NCBI RefSeq assembly: GCF_900103735.1
Contig: NZ_FMXE01000008.1
Span: 124,001-188,000 of the forward strand
Length of the DNA: 64,000 bases
Reading direction: 5' to 3'
From: Algoriphagus alkaliphilus
GTDB lineage: Bacteria > Bacteroidota > Bacteroidia > Cytophagales > Cyclobacteriaceae
The translations under genes and the position numbers were made by a program. Shown here in pieces: positions 27,274 through 34,673 of this stretch. A model generated the notes under the pieces. The model was given only the letters and a program-made list of their open reading frames with translations. It searched no databases and was not told the DNA's origin. Within the stretch, counting starts at the first letter, position 1; every line of letters begins with the position of its first letter.

Positions 27274-28773
27274 ATGAACAAATCCCAAAAAATCGCCCAA
27301 TCCTTTTCCCCTGCGGCATTTATTCATGATACGGAAGAAAATTACCAAGCCATTGAAAAGCTGATTCGAGCGGATGAAATCGGAGGTTTGACTTTTTTTC
27401 ACAGCCGGCATTCAGCCGCAGCCAACTTTGAAAAACGGGCAGAAGTGCTGGATGTGACAGAGACATTTGAAAAAATGATCGGGCTGATCAACCGCTATCA
27501 GGAGATTTCAAAAATCCCACTTTTGATAAGTATTGACGGGGAATATGGCTTGGCGATGCGGGTGGAAAAAACGCCTCAGTATCCTTTCGCTATTACTTTG
27601 GGAGCCTTGAAAAACGACGCAGAAATATGGATCGAAGAAGTCGGCTACCGAATTGGAATGGATATGAAGCGGTCGGGCATTCATCTGAATCTAGCTCCAT
27701 GTGCGGATGTCAATACCAATCCCAATAATCCGGTGATCGGCTATCGCTCTTTCGGAAACAATCCCGAAAAAGTGGCCAAACTGGCGTTTGCAGCCTATTC
27801 AGGGATGAAAAAAGCCGGGATCGGGGCTTGCCTCAAGCATTTTCCCGGACACGGAGACACCGAGGTGGACTCGCACTTGGGCTTACCGATTTTAAATAAA
27901 ACCAAAGCCGAACTCCAAACTGAAGAACTTTTCCCCTTCCAATATGGAATTGATCGCGGAGTGGAAATGATCATGGTGGGACACTTAGCCGTGCCTGCAC
28001 TGACCGGAGGAAAAGACATTCCTGCCAGCATCAGCCAGGAGTTGATCACCGATTTGCTCAAGGGAGAAATGGGATTCAAAGGTCTCGTGATCTCCGATGC
28101 GCTGAATATGAAAGCGGTCGCAAATCTCTATCCTGAACCCGGAGAATTGGAATGGCAGGCCTTCCATGCCGGAAATGACATTCTTTGTTTTTCAGATCAT
28201 GTAAAAGAAGGGATCGAAAAAATCGCACAAAACAGCTCAGATGCAGAAGTGGATGCCGTCTTTGAAAGAGTGATGGATTTGAAAAAGCGCTTGGGAGTGT
28301 TGGAAACTAGGCCAATTGAGGTTCCAACTTTTGATTGGGAACGTCATTCCAAACTACAAAAGGACTTGGCGGAGAATTATATTTCGGTGATTTCCGGAAA
28401 GATAGATTCTGTAGAAATCCAAGAATTGGCAAAAGCCGGGAAACTGGGATATCAGGAGTTTTTCAGTTCGGGAAAAAGTCATTTTGCCCAAAAATTGGAG
28501 ATTCCATTTTCATCGGTGGAACAAGCGGAAAAAGTAATCCTGACGGTGTTTGTCCCAAGTCACAAGCCATTGAATCAGTTTGGAATGGAGCAAACTGTGC
28601 TAGATGAAATTAAGGAATTGGCTAAAAGTAAACCTTGTTTTTTGGTCCATTTTGGAAATCCATTGGCGCTAAAGCACTTGGGAAAGCTGGAAGATTTTGA
28701 AGCGGTGGTTTGTGCCTATCAGGGATTTGAGGAGGTGCAGGGAGTGGCGGCCAAAACCCTCCAAGGACTCTAA
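27274..28773 (+). CDS. Glycoside hydrolase family 3 (NagZ-like beta-N-acetylhexosaminidase)
   Basis: Start chosen at ATG 27274 rather than an in-frame TTG at 27253. The GH3 TIM barrel carries the NagZ signature K-H-F-P-G-H-G-D-T-E-V-D-S-H (Asp/His acid-base dyad) and the nucleophile Asp in V-I-S-D-A-L-N-M-K. There is no signal peptide, so cytoplasmic action on imported muropeptides is expected, removing GlcNAc. Beyond the barrel about 150 residues form a C-terminal domain. At 499 residues it is longer than single-domain NagZ (about 340) and lacks the serine-hydrolase fusion seen in some relatives. Confidence 0.9.
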   Translation: MNKSQKIAQSFSPAAFIHDTEENYQAIEKLIRADEIGGLTFFHSRHSAAANFEKRAEVLDVTETFEKMIGLINRYQEISKIPLLISIDGEYGLAMRVEKTPQYPFAITLGALKNDAEIWIEEVGYRIGMDMKRSGIHLNLAPCADVNTNPNNPVIGYRSFGNNPEKVAKLAFAAYSGMKKAGIGACLKHFPGHGDTEVDSHLGLPILNKTKAELQTEELFPFQYGIDRGVEMIMVGHLAVPALTGGKDIPASISQELITDLLKGEMGFKGLVISDALNMKAVANLYPEPGELEWQAFHAGNDILCFSDHVKEGIEKIAQNSSDAEVDAVFERVMDLKKRLGVLETRPIEVPTFDWERHSKLQKDLAENYISVISGKIDSVEIQELAKAGKLGYQEFFSSGKSHFAQKLEIPFSSVEQAEKVILTVFVPSHKPLNQFGMEQTVLDEIKELAKSKPCFLVHFGNPLALKHLGKLEDFEAVVCAYQGFEEVQGVAAKTLQGL

Positions 28774-28796
28774 GTTCCTTGGAGGGTTTCTTTTTT
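28755..28796 (+). terminator. Terminator with the stop codon in its loop
   Basis: AAACCCTCCAAGGA at 28755-28768 and TCCTTGGAGGGTTT at 28776-28789 form a perfect 14-bp stem followed by TCTTTTTT. The TAA stop of the GH3 gene (28771-28773) lies in the loop, so the last codons are part of the hairpin. A related hairpin sits at 29606-29641. Confidence 0.92.
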
Positions 28797-28896
28797 ACTT
28801 CTCCACGGAAAAGCGATACTTAATGTTATGCACATACTTCTCGCCATGATTTAGAATTGGACTTGGGAAGTTGTGGTGATTGATGCAATCTGGACA
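28795..28896 (-). pseudogene. Remnant of the 3' end of a second galactose mutarotase gene
   Basis: Read on the minus strand, 33 codons plus TAA encode a sequence identical at 27 of 33 positions to the C-terminus of the mutarotase at 29647-30777, ending R-F-S-V-E-K. Upstream of 28896 the similarity stops and the toxin promoter region begins. The adjoining terminator is also similar to that of the intact gene. No start or catalytic part remains. Confidence 0.88.
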
Positions 28897-28939
28897 GTAT
28901 GAGTTAAAAGAACCTTAAACAGAAAAAGGCTAAAAATTT

Positions 28940-28947
28940 TAATTTTG
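28940..28947 (+). promoter_or_regulatory. Possible -7 box of the toxin-antitoxin promoter
   Basis: TAATTTTG fits the Bacteroidota -7 consensus TAnnTTTG and lies 24 bases before the toxin start. No convincing -33 TTG is seen at the right distance. Confidence 0.4.
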
Positions 28948-28970
28948 TATCCAAGTGATTACATTTACGT

Positions 28971-29270
28971 ATGTTTCTTCTGGAGAAAACCTCAGAATTC
29001 GACAAGTGGCTCAAAAAACTGAATGATAGAAAGGTCAAGGCTAAAATCCTCTTGAGATTACAACGAGTAGAAGTTGGAAACTTGGGAGACACTTCCTCAG
29101 TCGGCGAGGGAATTGAAGAATTTCGAATCCATTTTGGTCCGGGTTACAGAATTTACTTTAGAAGACAAGGAGAAAGAATAATACTCTTACTTATTGGCGG
29201 GGATAAGAGTTCGCAAGAATCTGACATCAAAAAAGCGAAGGCCCTCTGGAATCAATACAAAGAAAACTAA
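28971..29270 (+). CDS. RelE/HigB-like toxin (addiction module killer protein)
   Basis: 99-residue RelE/ParE-superfamily protein of the phage-Gp49/HigB type: F-D-K-W-L-K-K-L near the start, R-L-Q-R-V-E-V-G-N-L-G-D, then G-I-E-E-F-R-I-H-F-G-P-G-Y-R-I-Y-F and I-L-L-L-I-G-G-D-K-S-S-Q, ending A-K-A-L-W-N. These are the hallmarks of the killer-protein subfamily, which cleaves mRNA at the ribosome. Encoded first, one base ahead of the antitoxin, the order typical of HigBA. Confidence 0.93.
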   Translation: MFLLEKTSEFDKWLKKLNDRKVKAKILLRLQRVEVGNLGDTSSVGEGIEEFRIHFGPGYRIYFRRQGERIILLLIGGDKSSQESDIKKAKALWNQYKEN

Positions 29271-29271
29271 C

Positions 29272-29553
29272 ATGGATACCACAAAATTCGATATAGCAGA
29301 ATATTTAGATAACGAGGAGATGGTCCAAGAGTACCTCAATACGGTACTGGAAGAGGGAAGCTCTCAAGAAATCGTCGTTGCATTGGGCCATGTGGCAAAA
29401 GCAATTGGAATGTCAAAAATCGCCGAGCAAACCGGTCTTAGCCGGCCAAGTCTTTATAAGGCTCTTTCTCCTGACTCCAAACCGCAGTTTGAAACCATTT
29501 TAAAAGTAATTCGAGCAATCGGAGAGAATTTGCAGTTTAAGCCAAGCTTGTAA
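29272..29553 (+). CDS. HigA-like antitoxin (addiction module antidote)
   Basis: 93 residues, starting at ATG 29272, one base after the toxin stop. N-terminal F-D-I-A-E-Y-L-D-N-E-E and an XRE-like helix-turn-helix (M-S-K-I-A-E-Q-T-G-L-S-R-P-S-L-Y-K-A-L) characterise the antidote family paired with this toxin type. Expected to neutralise the toxin and repress the operon. Confidence 0.93.
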   Translation: MDTTKFDIAEYLDNEEMVQEYLNTVLEEGSSQEIVVALGHVAKAIGMSKIAEQTGLSRPSLYKALSPDSKPQFETILKVIRAIGENLQFKPSL

Positions 29554-29566
29554 TTTTTTCAAAACT

Positions 29567-29587
29567 AATTCGGAAATTTTCCGAATT
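29567..29587. promoter_or_regulatory. Perfect palindrome after the antitoxin gene
   Basis: AATTCGGAAA, a central T, TTTCCGAATT: ten pairs around one base. No T run follows directly; the actual terminator lies 20 bases on. Confidence 0.6.
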
Positions 29588-29605
29588 AACTTCCAAAAAA
29601 TGACA

Positions 29606-29648
29606 AAACCCTCCAAGGGATTTTAAACTCTTGAAGGGTTTCTGTTTT
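29606..29648. terminator. Bidirectional terminator between antitoxin and mutarotase genes
   Basis: AAACCCTCCAAG at 29606-29617 faces CTTGAAGGGTTT at 29630-29641 with one mismatch. T-rich sequence follows on both strands, serving the antitoxin gene (+) and the mutarotase gene (-). Confidence 0.85.
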
Positions 29649-30777
29649 ACTTCTCCACCGAAAACCGATACTCAATAGTATGCACGTACTTCTCTCCCGG
29701 ATTTAAGATCGGGCTGGGGAAGTTGTCATGGTTGATCGCATCGGGCCAATTTTGGGACTCGAGGCAGAAGCCCCAATGTTTGTCGTAGGTTTTACCATCG
29801 GCTCCTGCAAAGTTGGAAATAAAGTTGCCGGTGTAGAACTGCACGCCCATGTTGTCCGAGTACATATCCATCACTCGGCCGCTTTCGGCATGTCGCACTC
29901 GCACGAAATGCTTCATTTCATCTGACTTTTCCATTTTCATGACCATGTTGTGATCAAAACCACCCGCATTAGCTTCGATCTGATCCCCTAGAATTTTTGG
30001 CGTACGGAAGTCAAATGGAGTTCCCGTTACATCTTTCACCTCGCCGGTTGGAATCAGTTCATCATCCACTGGTGTATATGCATCTGCCCAAAACTGAAAC
30101 TCATGATCCAACACATCCCGCTTAATCCCTCCCAGGTTGAAATAGGTGTGATTGGTCAGGTTGAGTATGGTTTTTTTGTCTGTTTTGGATTCAAAGCGAA
30201 TACGAAGGGTGTTGTTTGCGGTCAATTCCATCCAAAGGGTGGTTGTCAAAGTACCGGGGTAACCTTCTTCACCATCCGGACTGATGTAGGTCATTTTTAC
30301 TCCCACAACTGAGTCGTTGGAGTAGGTTTCAGGTGTCCAAACTTTCTTATTGAATCCTTCCACTCCACCATGCAGGTGATTGTCGCCGTTGGTTTTTGCC
30401 AACTCATATGTAGTTCCATCGAGGGTGAATTTTGCGTCTGCAATTCGGTTGGCTACACGACCCGCGGTTGCGCCAAAGAACGGATTTGGCTTGGTTAGAT
30501 ATTCTGCCACACTATCCAGTGTCAGTGTAATATTTTCCAGTTTTCCGTTTTTGTCGGGAGTGATGATTTTGGAGATGAGTCCGCCATAGTTTGACATTTC
30601 CACCTGCATGGTACCATTGTCGAGGACGTAATGGAATACGGGTTGGCCTTTGTGCTCAGCCACTTGTTCAGCTTTGATCATTAGATTGATTTCTTCTTTA
30701 ATAGGTTTTTGGTTTGGGGAACAGGAAATAGCTAACAAAGCGGTCAGCGAAATTCCTAAAAGGTTTTGGTATTTCAT
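29647..30777 (-). CDS. galM: Galactose mutarotase (aldose 1-epimerase), lipoprotein
   Basis: Interconverts anomers of aldoses. The start at ATG 30777 gives a lipoprotein signal with lipobox A-I-S-C near residue 20; the longer upstream frame is just AT-rich repeat text. Family motifs: Y-G-G-L-I-S, N-R-I-A-D-A-K-F, N-H-L-H-G-G (His), L-T-N-H-T-Y-F-N-L-G-G (catalytic His) and the catalytic Glu in F-C-L-E-S-Q-N-W-P-D-A. Length 376 is normal for exported forms, which act on periplasmic sugars. Its 3' end is duplicated at 28795-28896. Confidence 0.93.
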   Translation of the reverse strand: MKYQNLLGISLTALLAISCSPNQKPIKEEINLMIKAEQVAEHKGQPVFHYVLDNGTMQVEMSNYGGLISKIITPDKNGKLENITLTLDSVAEYLTKPNPFFGATAGRVANRIADAKFTLDGTTYELAKTNGDNHLHGGVEGFNKKVWTPETYSNDSVVGVKMTYISPDGEEGYPGTLTTTLWMELTANNTLRIRFESKTDKKTILNLTNHTYFNLGGIKRDVLDHEFQFWADAYTPVDDELIPTGEVKDVTGTPFDFRTPKILGDQIEANAGGFDHNMVMKMEKSDEMKHFVRVRHAESGRVMDMYSDNMGVQFYTGNFISNFAGADGKTYDKHWGFCLESQNWPDAINHDNFPSPILNPGEKYVHTIEYRFSVEK

Positions 30778-30909
30778 GGTTTTGGGTTGGAAAGTTGTAA
30801 TGTGAGAAGGTTGGAAAGTAGGAAAGTACATCAAGCCTATTTGGCCACTCGAAATCATACTTCGTATTTCAAGCCTCGTATTTCTAATTTCGTACTTCGC
30901 ACTTTCTAT

Positions 30910-32280
30910 TTATTGTCTTATATACTTTTGACGAATCAGATTTATCTGCAGCTGAAGTTCGTCCCGCTGCATGAACTTCCCTCCGATCATAATTGCCTGT
31001 GGCTTCTCCAATGTAGTCAGATCTTCAAGCGGATTTTTTTGAACCAACACAAATTCCGCAGCTGCACCTGGCTTCAATACTCCCCACTCTCCTCCCTGCT
31101 CATAGTATTCAGCACAATTCACCGATCCGGTTTTTAAAATTTCATAGTTTGACATCCCGGCATTGGACATGGATTCGATTTCCCGGTGAATGGAAAAGCC
31201 CGGTACGTTGAATACCTGTGGGGAATCCGAACTCATCAGCATGGGAACACCCGCCTGATGAAGTTCCAGAAAAAGAGCCTTGCGAAAATCAAGGTAAGGT
31301 TTCACTTTCTCCTCTGCCAAAACTCCGCTACTTTCCAACTGAGTCTTGGTATTAAACCATTGCGTCACGAGCTGGCCCGGCAGGTAAAACATTTCAGGTT
31401 GCTGACGCAATTCGTAGGCTGGTTGATAGCCAAAATATCGCTCAAAAAGCGTCATGGTGGGCGCAACATACGCTTTGTTGTCCAATGTCATTTTGATCAA
31501 TCCCGGCAAAAGATTTTTATCTACTTCACCTACCGAAAGCATATTGAATGGTCCAGATTTGGTTGGGTCAAGTTTACTCTTATCGGTGATCATCGCTTCA
31601 AGATAGCCATCGATATGCTCCACAGATCGGTAGCCTTTGTTCAATGAAGTCACCAAGCCCACGTCCATCGACACGTGACCTCCATAGAAAATACCTATCT
31701 TTTTAGCTTCGTCAGCTATGGCCAAAAATTTTGGAGTATCCAATCCGGGATGAAGCTTGAGATGATCGTATCCGGCAGCTTTTTGCGCTCTAACCATCGC
31801 TCGTCCTGCTTCGGGGTCAGAGACAGAGGTGCCGTTAAGCGATGGACCGGAGATAAACATCCGAGGGCCTTTGATTTCACCACTTTCAACTCTAGCCTTC
31901 AATGTCAAATGCGATTCATGCCCCAACATGCTTCGAATTCTCAGCACCCCATTTGCCAGGTACAGCCATAACACTTCCTCCTGAAATTCGGGGCCAAACT
32001 GTTCAGGGAGTGGAATATGCGCATGAAACTCAGCCAAACCCGGAAAAATATACATTCCCCGTCCGTCCAAAGTGCGAATTCCAGCAACGCTGATTTCTTC
32101 TTCGGGAGCAATTTCCATGATTACCCCATCCTTCACGTAGATCGAGTGATCCTCCAACACCTTATCATTTTCCATGGTGATGATGTTGACATGATTGATC
32201 AGTAGCTCTTGGGAAAAAAGAAGAGAACTGCTGAAAAAGCTCAGAAAAAAGAGCCAAAACAAAATTTTAGAAGGTTTCAT
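30910..32280 (-). CDS. Exported amidohydrolase (imidazolonepropionase/prolidase-like)
   Basis: Metal-dependent amidohydrolase of 456 residues, starting at ATG 32280 to give a signal peptide (1-24, ending L-L-F-S-Q). Metal ligands: H-A-H in G-L-A-E-F-H-A-H-I, a Lys region L-K-L-H-P-G, His in G-G-H-V-S-M-D, His in S-V-E-H-I-D-G and Asp in M-S-S-D-S-P. This matches the exported family that hydrolyses dipeptides or cyclic amides; substrate not deduced. Gene-level neighbours share no obvious pathway with it. Confidence 0.88.
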   Translation of the reverse strand: MKPSKILFWLFFLSFFSSSLLFSQELLINHVNIITMENDKVLEDHSIYVKDGVIMEIAPEEEISVAGIRTLDGRGMYIFPGLAEFHAHIPLPEQFGPEFQEEVLWLYLANGVLRIRSMLGHESHLTLKARVESGEIKGPRMFISGPSLNGTSVSDPEAGRAMVRAQKAAGYDHLKLHPGLDTPKFLAIADEAKKIGIFYGGHVSMDVGLVTSLNKGYRSVEHIDGYLEAMITDKSKLDPTKSGPFNMLSVGEVDKNLLPGLIKMTLDNKAYVAPTMTLFERYFGYQPAYELRQQPEMFYLPGQLVTQWFNTKTQLESSGVLAEEKVKPYLDFRKALFLELHQAGVPMLMSSDSPQVFNVPGFSIHREIESMSNAGMSNYEILKTGSVNCAEYYEQGGEWGVLKPGAAAEFVLVQKNPLEDLTTLEKPQAIMIGGKFMQRDELQLQINLIRQKYIRQ

Positions 32281-32603
32281 AGCAGGGAAAGTTAGCGTTC
32301 GAAACATAATTTCGCCCTTTCCCTCATGCAAACCAATCCGATGGTGGATTTTTTTAAGTTCACCGCAGATACGCTGAGAACCCTGAGTTCTATTGTAAGA
32401 GGTAAGTGGTGAAAAGTCAGTAGAGAATCAGGAGACATCTTAGCCATCTGTAACCCATTTTTGCCATAAAAGCTCGAAAGTAATAAGTGAAAGATAAATA
32501 GTGAAAAATAAAAGGTATGTCTGTGACAATCTGTGACTTTTTCTGTGAAAATCTGTGGGAAACAAAAAAGGCCGGAATTGCTCCAGCCCTCCGAATCTCG
32601 AAT
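32281..32603. repeat. Gap with AAGTGGTGAAAAGT words
   Basis: No gene seen. 32400-32520 is made of degenerate words such as GTAAGTGGTGAAAAGT, AGTAATAAGTGAAAG and ATAGTGAAAA. The same words occur inverted at 51195-51226. After 32515, CTGTGACAATCTGTGAC is a short direct repeat. The terminator of the fusion gene closes the gap. Confidence 0.6.
32566..32590 (-). terminator. Terminator of the gluconokinase/6PGDH gene
   Basis: On the minus strand, GGCTGG and CCGGCC arms (one wobble) around AGCAATT are followed by six T. It lies 13 bases past the stop. Confidence 0.75.
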
Positions 32604-34502
32604 TTAAGAATTCCATTCTGTGTGGTAAAACTTCCCGCTGGGATCGTCTTTCCGCTGATAGGTGTGCGCACCGAAGTAGTCCCGCTGCGCCTGAATGACC
32701 GATGCGCTGGATTCGGCAGTGATTCTACCCAAGAGATAATTAATTCCGGCACTCATCACCGGCAATGCAAACCCATGAGTCAATCCCAGCCCAACCAATT
32801 CCGCCAAAGACTTTCTTCCGGAAATCACCTGATCCTTTACACCCGTCATTTCGAAAAACGGCTTGGTATCCGCATAATTCACGGAAATCGTCTCCATCAA
32901 GCCCGAACGGATGATACATCCATTGGTCCAGATTCTTGAAATCTCATTGAAGTTCAAGTCCCAATTTTTGGCATCAGAAACAGTTTTCATCAATCGGAAT
33001 CCCACCTCGTGATTGATGATTCGGGACAAAGAATACGCAGCTTTGATTTTGGGAAGCCATTCTTCGAGCAATCCCTCCACTTTCACAAACTCATGTTGGA
33101 AGGCTTTGGAGAAAGCTATCCGCATTGCCTTTTCTCCGGAAACCCCGCGTGCATTGACCGATTCCGCCAAAGGACTGTATGGAATTCCGTATTCCAATGC
33201 TGTAGTCAATGACCAAGCCCCGGTTCCTTTTTGGCCAGCCTGATCCAGGATTTTATCCAAAAGCAACTCTCCGTTTTCCTTAAAAAGAAGCAGATCAGCG
33301 GTGATTTCAAGCAGGAAGGATTTAAGTTCTCCCTTTCCCCATTCGCTGAAAATCTCAGAAACTTGCTCAGGCGTACATCCAAATCCAAATCTAAACAAGT
33401 GCGTCAATTCCGCCAAAACCTGCATTTCTCCATATTCGATGGAATTATGCACCATTTTGATAAAGTGGCCCGAACCGCCCGGCCCTACATACGTCACGCA
33501 GGGTTTGCCGTTTTTGTCTTTGGCAGAGATCCTTCCTAGGAAATCCTCCACCATCGCATAGCCTTCCGCATTTCCTCCGGGCATAATTGAGGGACCTTTT
33601 CTTGCACCTTCTTCTCCTCCGGATACACCCATTGGCAGGAAGTGCATGTCCAATTCTTTCAATCGGTTTACTCTGCGATCCGAATCCAGGTAAAAAGAAT
33701 TTCCTCCATCGATGACCAGATCATCTTTTTCCAGAAGTGGAATCAAATTGTCCAATTGAGAATCAATGGCCGCTCCTGCGGGAATCATCATCAAAATCCG
33801 GCGTGGCTTTTCGAGTGAATCCACAAATTTTTGCAAGTCCTCAAATGCCAGCATATTAGAAAATTCAGGATTTTCATCGACTACTTTCTGAGCGATTCCT
33901 TCCTCTTTTCCAGCTACAAATCGGTTGTAAAGTGATACGGGAACGCCATTTTCAGCCAGATTCAGCGCAAGGCTTTTGCCCATCACGCCCATTCCGATCA
34001 CGCCCATTTTCATGTTCATAGGTTGAGATTTTAAGTAAGTAAGAGATGCCTCGAGCAATTCTTCGGGAGTCCCGGAAATATCAAGTTCGAATCCGGTCTG
34101 TGGTTTTTCCCAAGTGGCAATCTGAGAATCCAGCATTCCGGCTTTCATGTAATGGTTTTTTCGCGCCAGCATCCGCTCCCAAATCAGCTCTCGTGATCCT
34201 ATCAAGTGAATCCATCGAAGATTTTCTGAAACGTTGAGCTTTTCCCGATACGGATTTTTCAAAGCAGAACAAGCCAACACGGCACCACCTTCAAGCTCCG
34301 AAGCTACCAATCGATCCGCCAAAGCCTGAAGCCAGGGAATTCGATTTTCGTCATTGAGCGGATGTCCGGCACTCATTTTGGCGATATTTTCCGCAGGATG
34401 AAAATGATCCGCATCAAAAAAAGGAAGTTTGAGCCTTTCGGCCAATAGCGATCCCAAGGTGGTTTTACCCGTTCCCGAGACGCCGGTGACAATTACAAGC
34501 AT
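32604..34502 (-). CDS. Gluconokinase / 6-phosphogluconate dehydrogenase fusion
   Basis: Two complete enzymes in one 632-residue chain. Residues 1-160: gluconokinase with Walker A G-V-S-G-T-G-K-T-T (7-15), D-A-D-H-F-H-P and C-S-A-L-K-N-P-Y-R. Residues 163-632: decarboxylating 6-phosphogluconate dehydrogenase with the NADP motif G-V-I-G-M-G-V-M-G-K, substrate loop G-V-S-G-G-E-E-G-A-R-K-G-P, and K-M-V-H-N-S-I-E-Y-G with the catalytic Lys and Asn. The second half has the normal length of about 470. Together they convert gluconate to ribulose 5-phosphate in two consecutive steps. The joint (S-Q-P-M-N-M-K-M) shows no stop or frameshift. Confidence 0.95.
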   Translation of the reverse strand: MLVIVTGVSGTGKTTLGSLLAERLKLPFFDADHFHPAENIAKMSAGHPLNDENRIPWLQALADRLVASELEGGAVLACSALKNPYREKLNVSENLRWIHLIGSRELIWERMLARKNHYMKAGMLDSQIATWEKPQTGFELDISGTPEELLEASLTYLKSQPMNMKMGVIGMGVMGKSLALNLAENGVPVSLYNRFVAGKEEGIAQKVVDENPEFSNMLAFEDLQKFVDSLEKPRRILMMIPAGAAIDSQLDNLIPLLEKDDLVIDGGNSFYLDSDRRVNRLKELDMHFLPMGVSGGEEGARKGPSIMPGGNAEGYAMVEDFLGRISAKDKNGKPCVTYVGPGGSGHFIKMVHNSIEYGEMQVLAELTHLFRFGFGCTPEQVSEIFSEWGKGELKSFLLEITADLLLFKENGELLLDKILDQAGQKGTGAWSLTTALEYGIPYSPLAESVNARGVSGEKAMRIAFSKAFQHEFVKVEGLLEEWLPKIKAAYSLSRIINHEVGFRLMKTVSDAKNWDLNFNEISRIWTNGCIIRSGLMETISVNYADTKPFFEMTGVKDQVISGRKSLAELVGLGLTHGFALPVMSAGINYLLGRITAESSASVIQAQRDYFGAHTYQRKDDPSGKFYHTEWNS

Positions 34503-34522
34503 GGGGCGAATTTAAGTTTTAA

Positions 34523-34602
34523 AGTCCATTGTCCATAGTCTATAGACCATAGTTGGAAGAAAATCTGAGTCTATAAGCTATGGTCTATGGACTATAGGCT
34601 AT
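34523..34602. repeat. Inverted GTCCATAG/CTATGGAC word repeat
   Basis: 34523-34552 (AGTCCATTGTCCATAG and CTATAGACCATAG) and 34570-34602 (GCTATGGTCTATGGACTATA) are built of the same words and can fold onto each other. They fill the divergent gap between the fusion gene and the ABC-F gene. Each arm is also self-complementary. Resembles in style the GTCCAC words at 12580-12703. Confidence 0.7.
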
Positions 34603-34645
34603 CAGCTAATTTCCCAATCTTCCAATTTTTCAATCTTCCAATCAT

Positions 34646-34653
34646 TACCTTTG
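34646..34653 (+). promoter_or_regulatory. Probable -7 box of the ABC-F gene
   Basis: TACCTTTG matches TAnnTTTG, followed by C as often seen, and lies 20 bases before the start codon. The -33 region is only T-rich. Confidence 0.5.
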
Positions 34654-34673
34654 CAAATCAATTTTCAAGATTC

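Noticed and set aside
32604-34502. Two separate genes, gntK and gnd, with a missed boundary
   Set aside because: No stop codon or frame change exists at the joint. The internal ATG near 34017 could start a separate product, but the kinase part has no stop before it.
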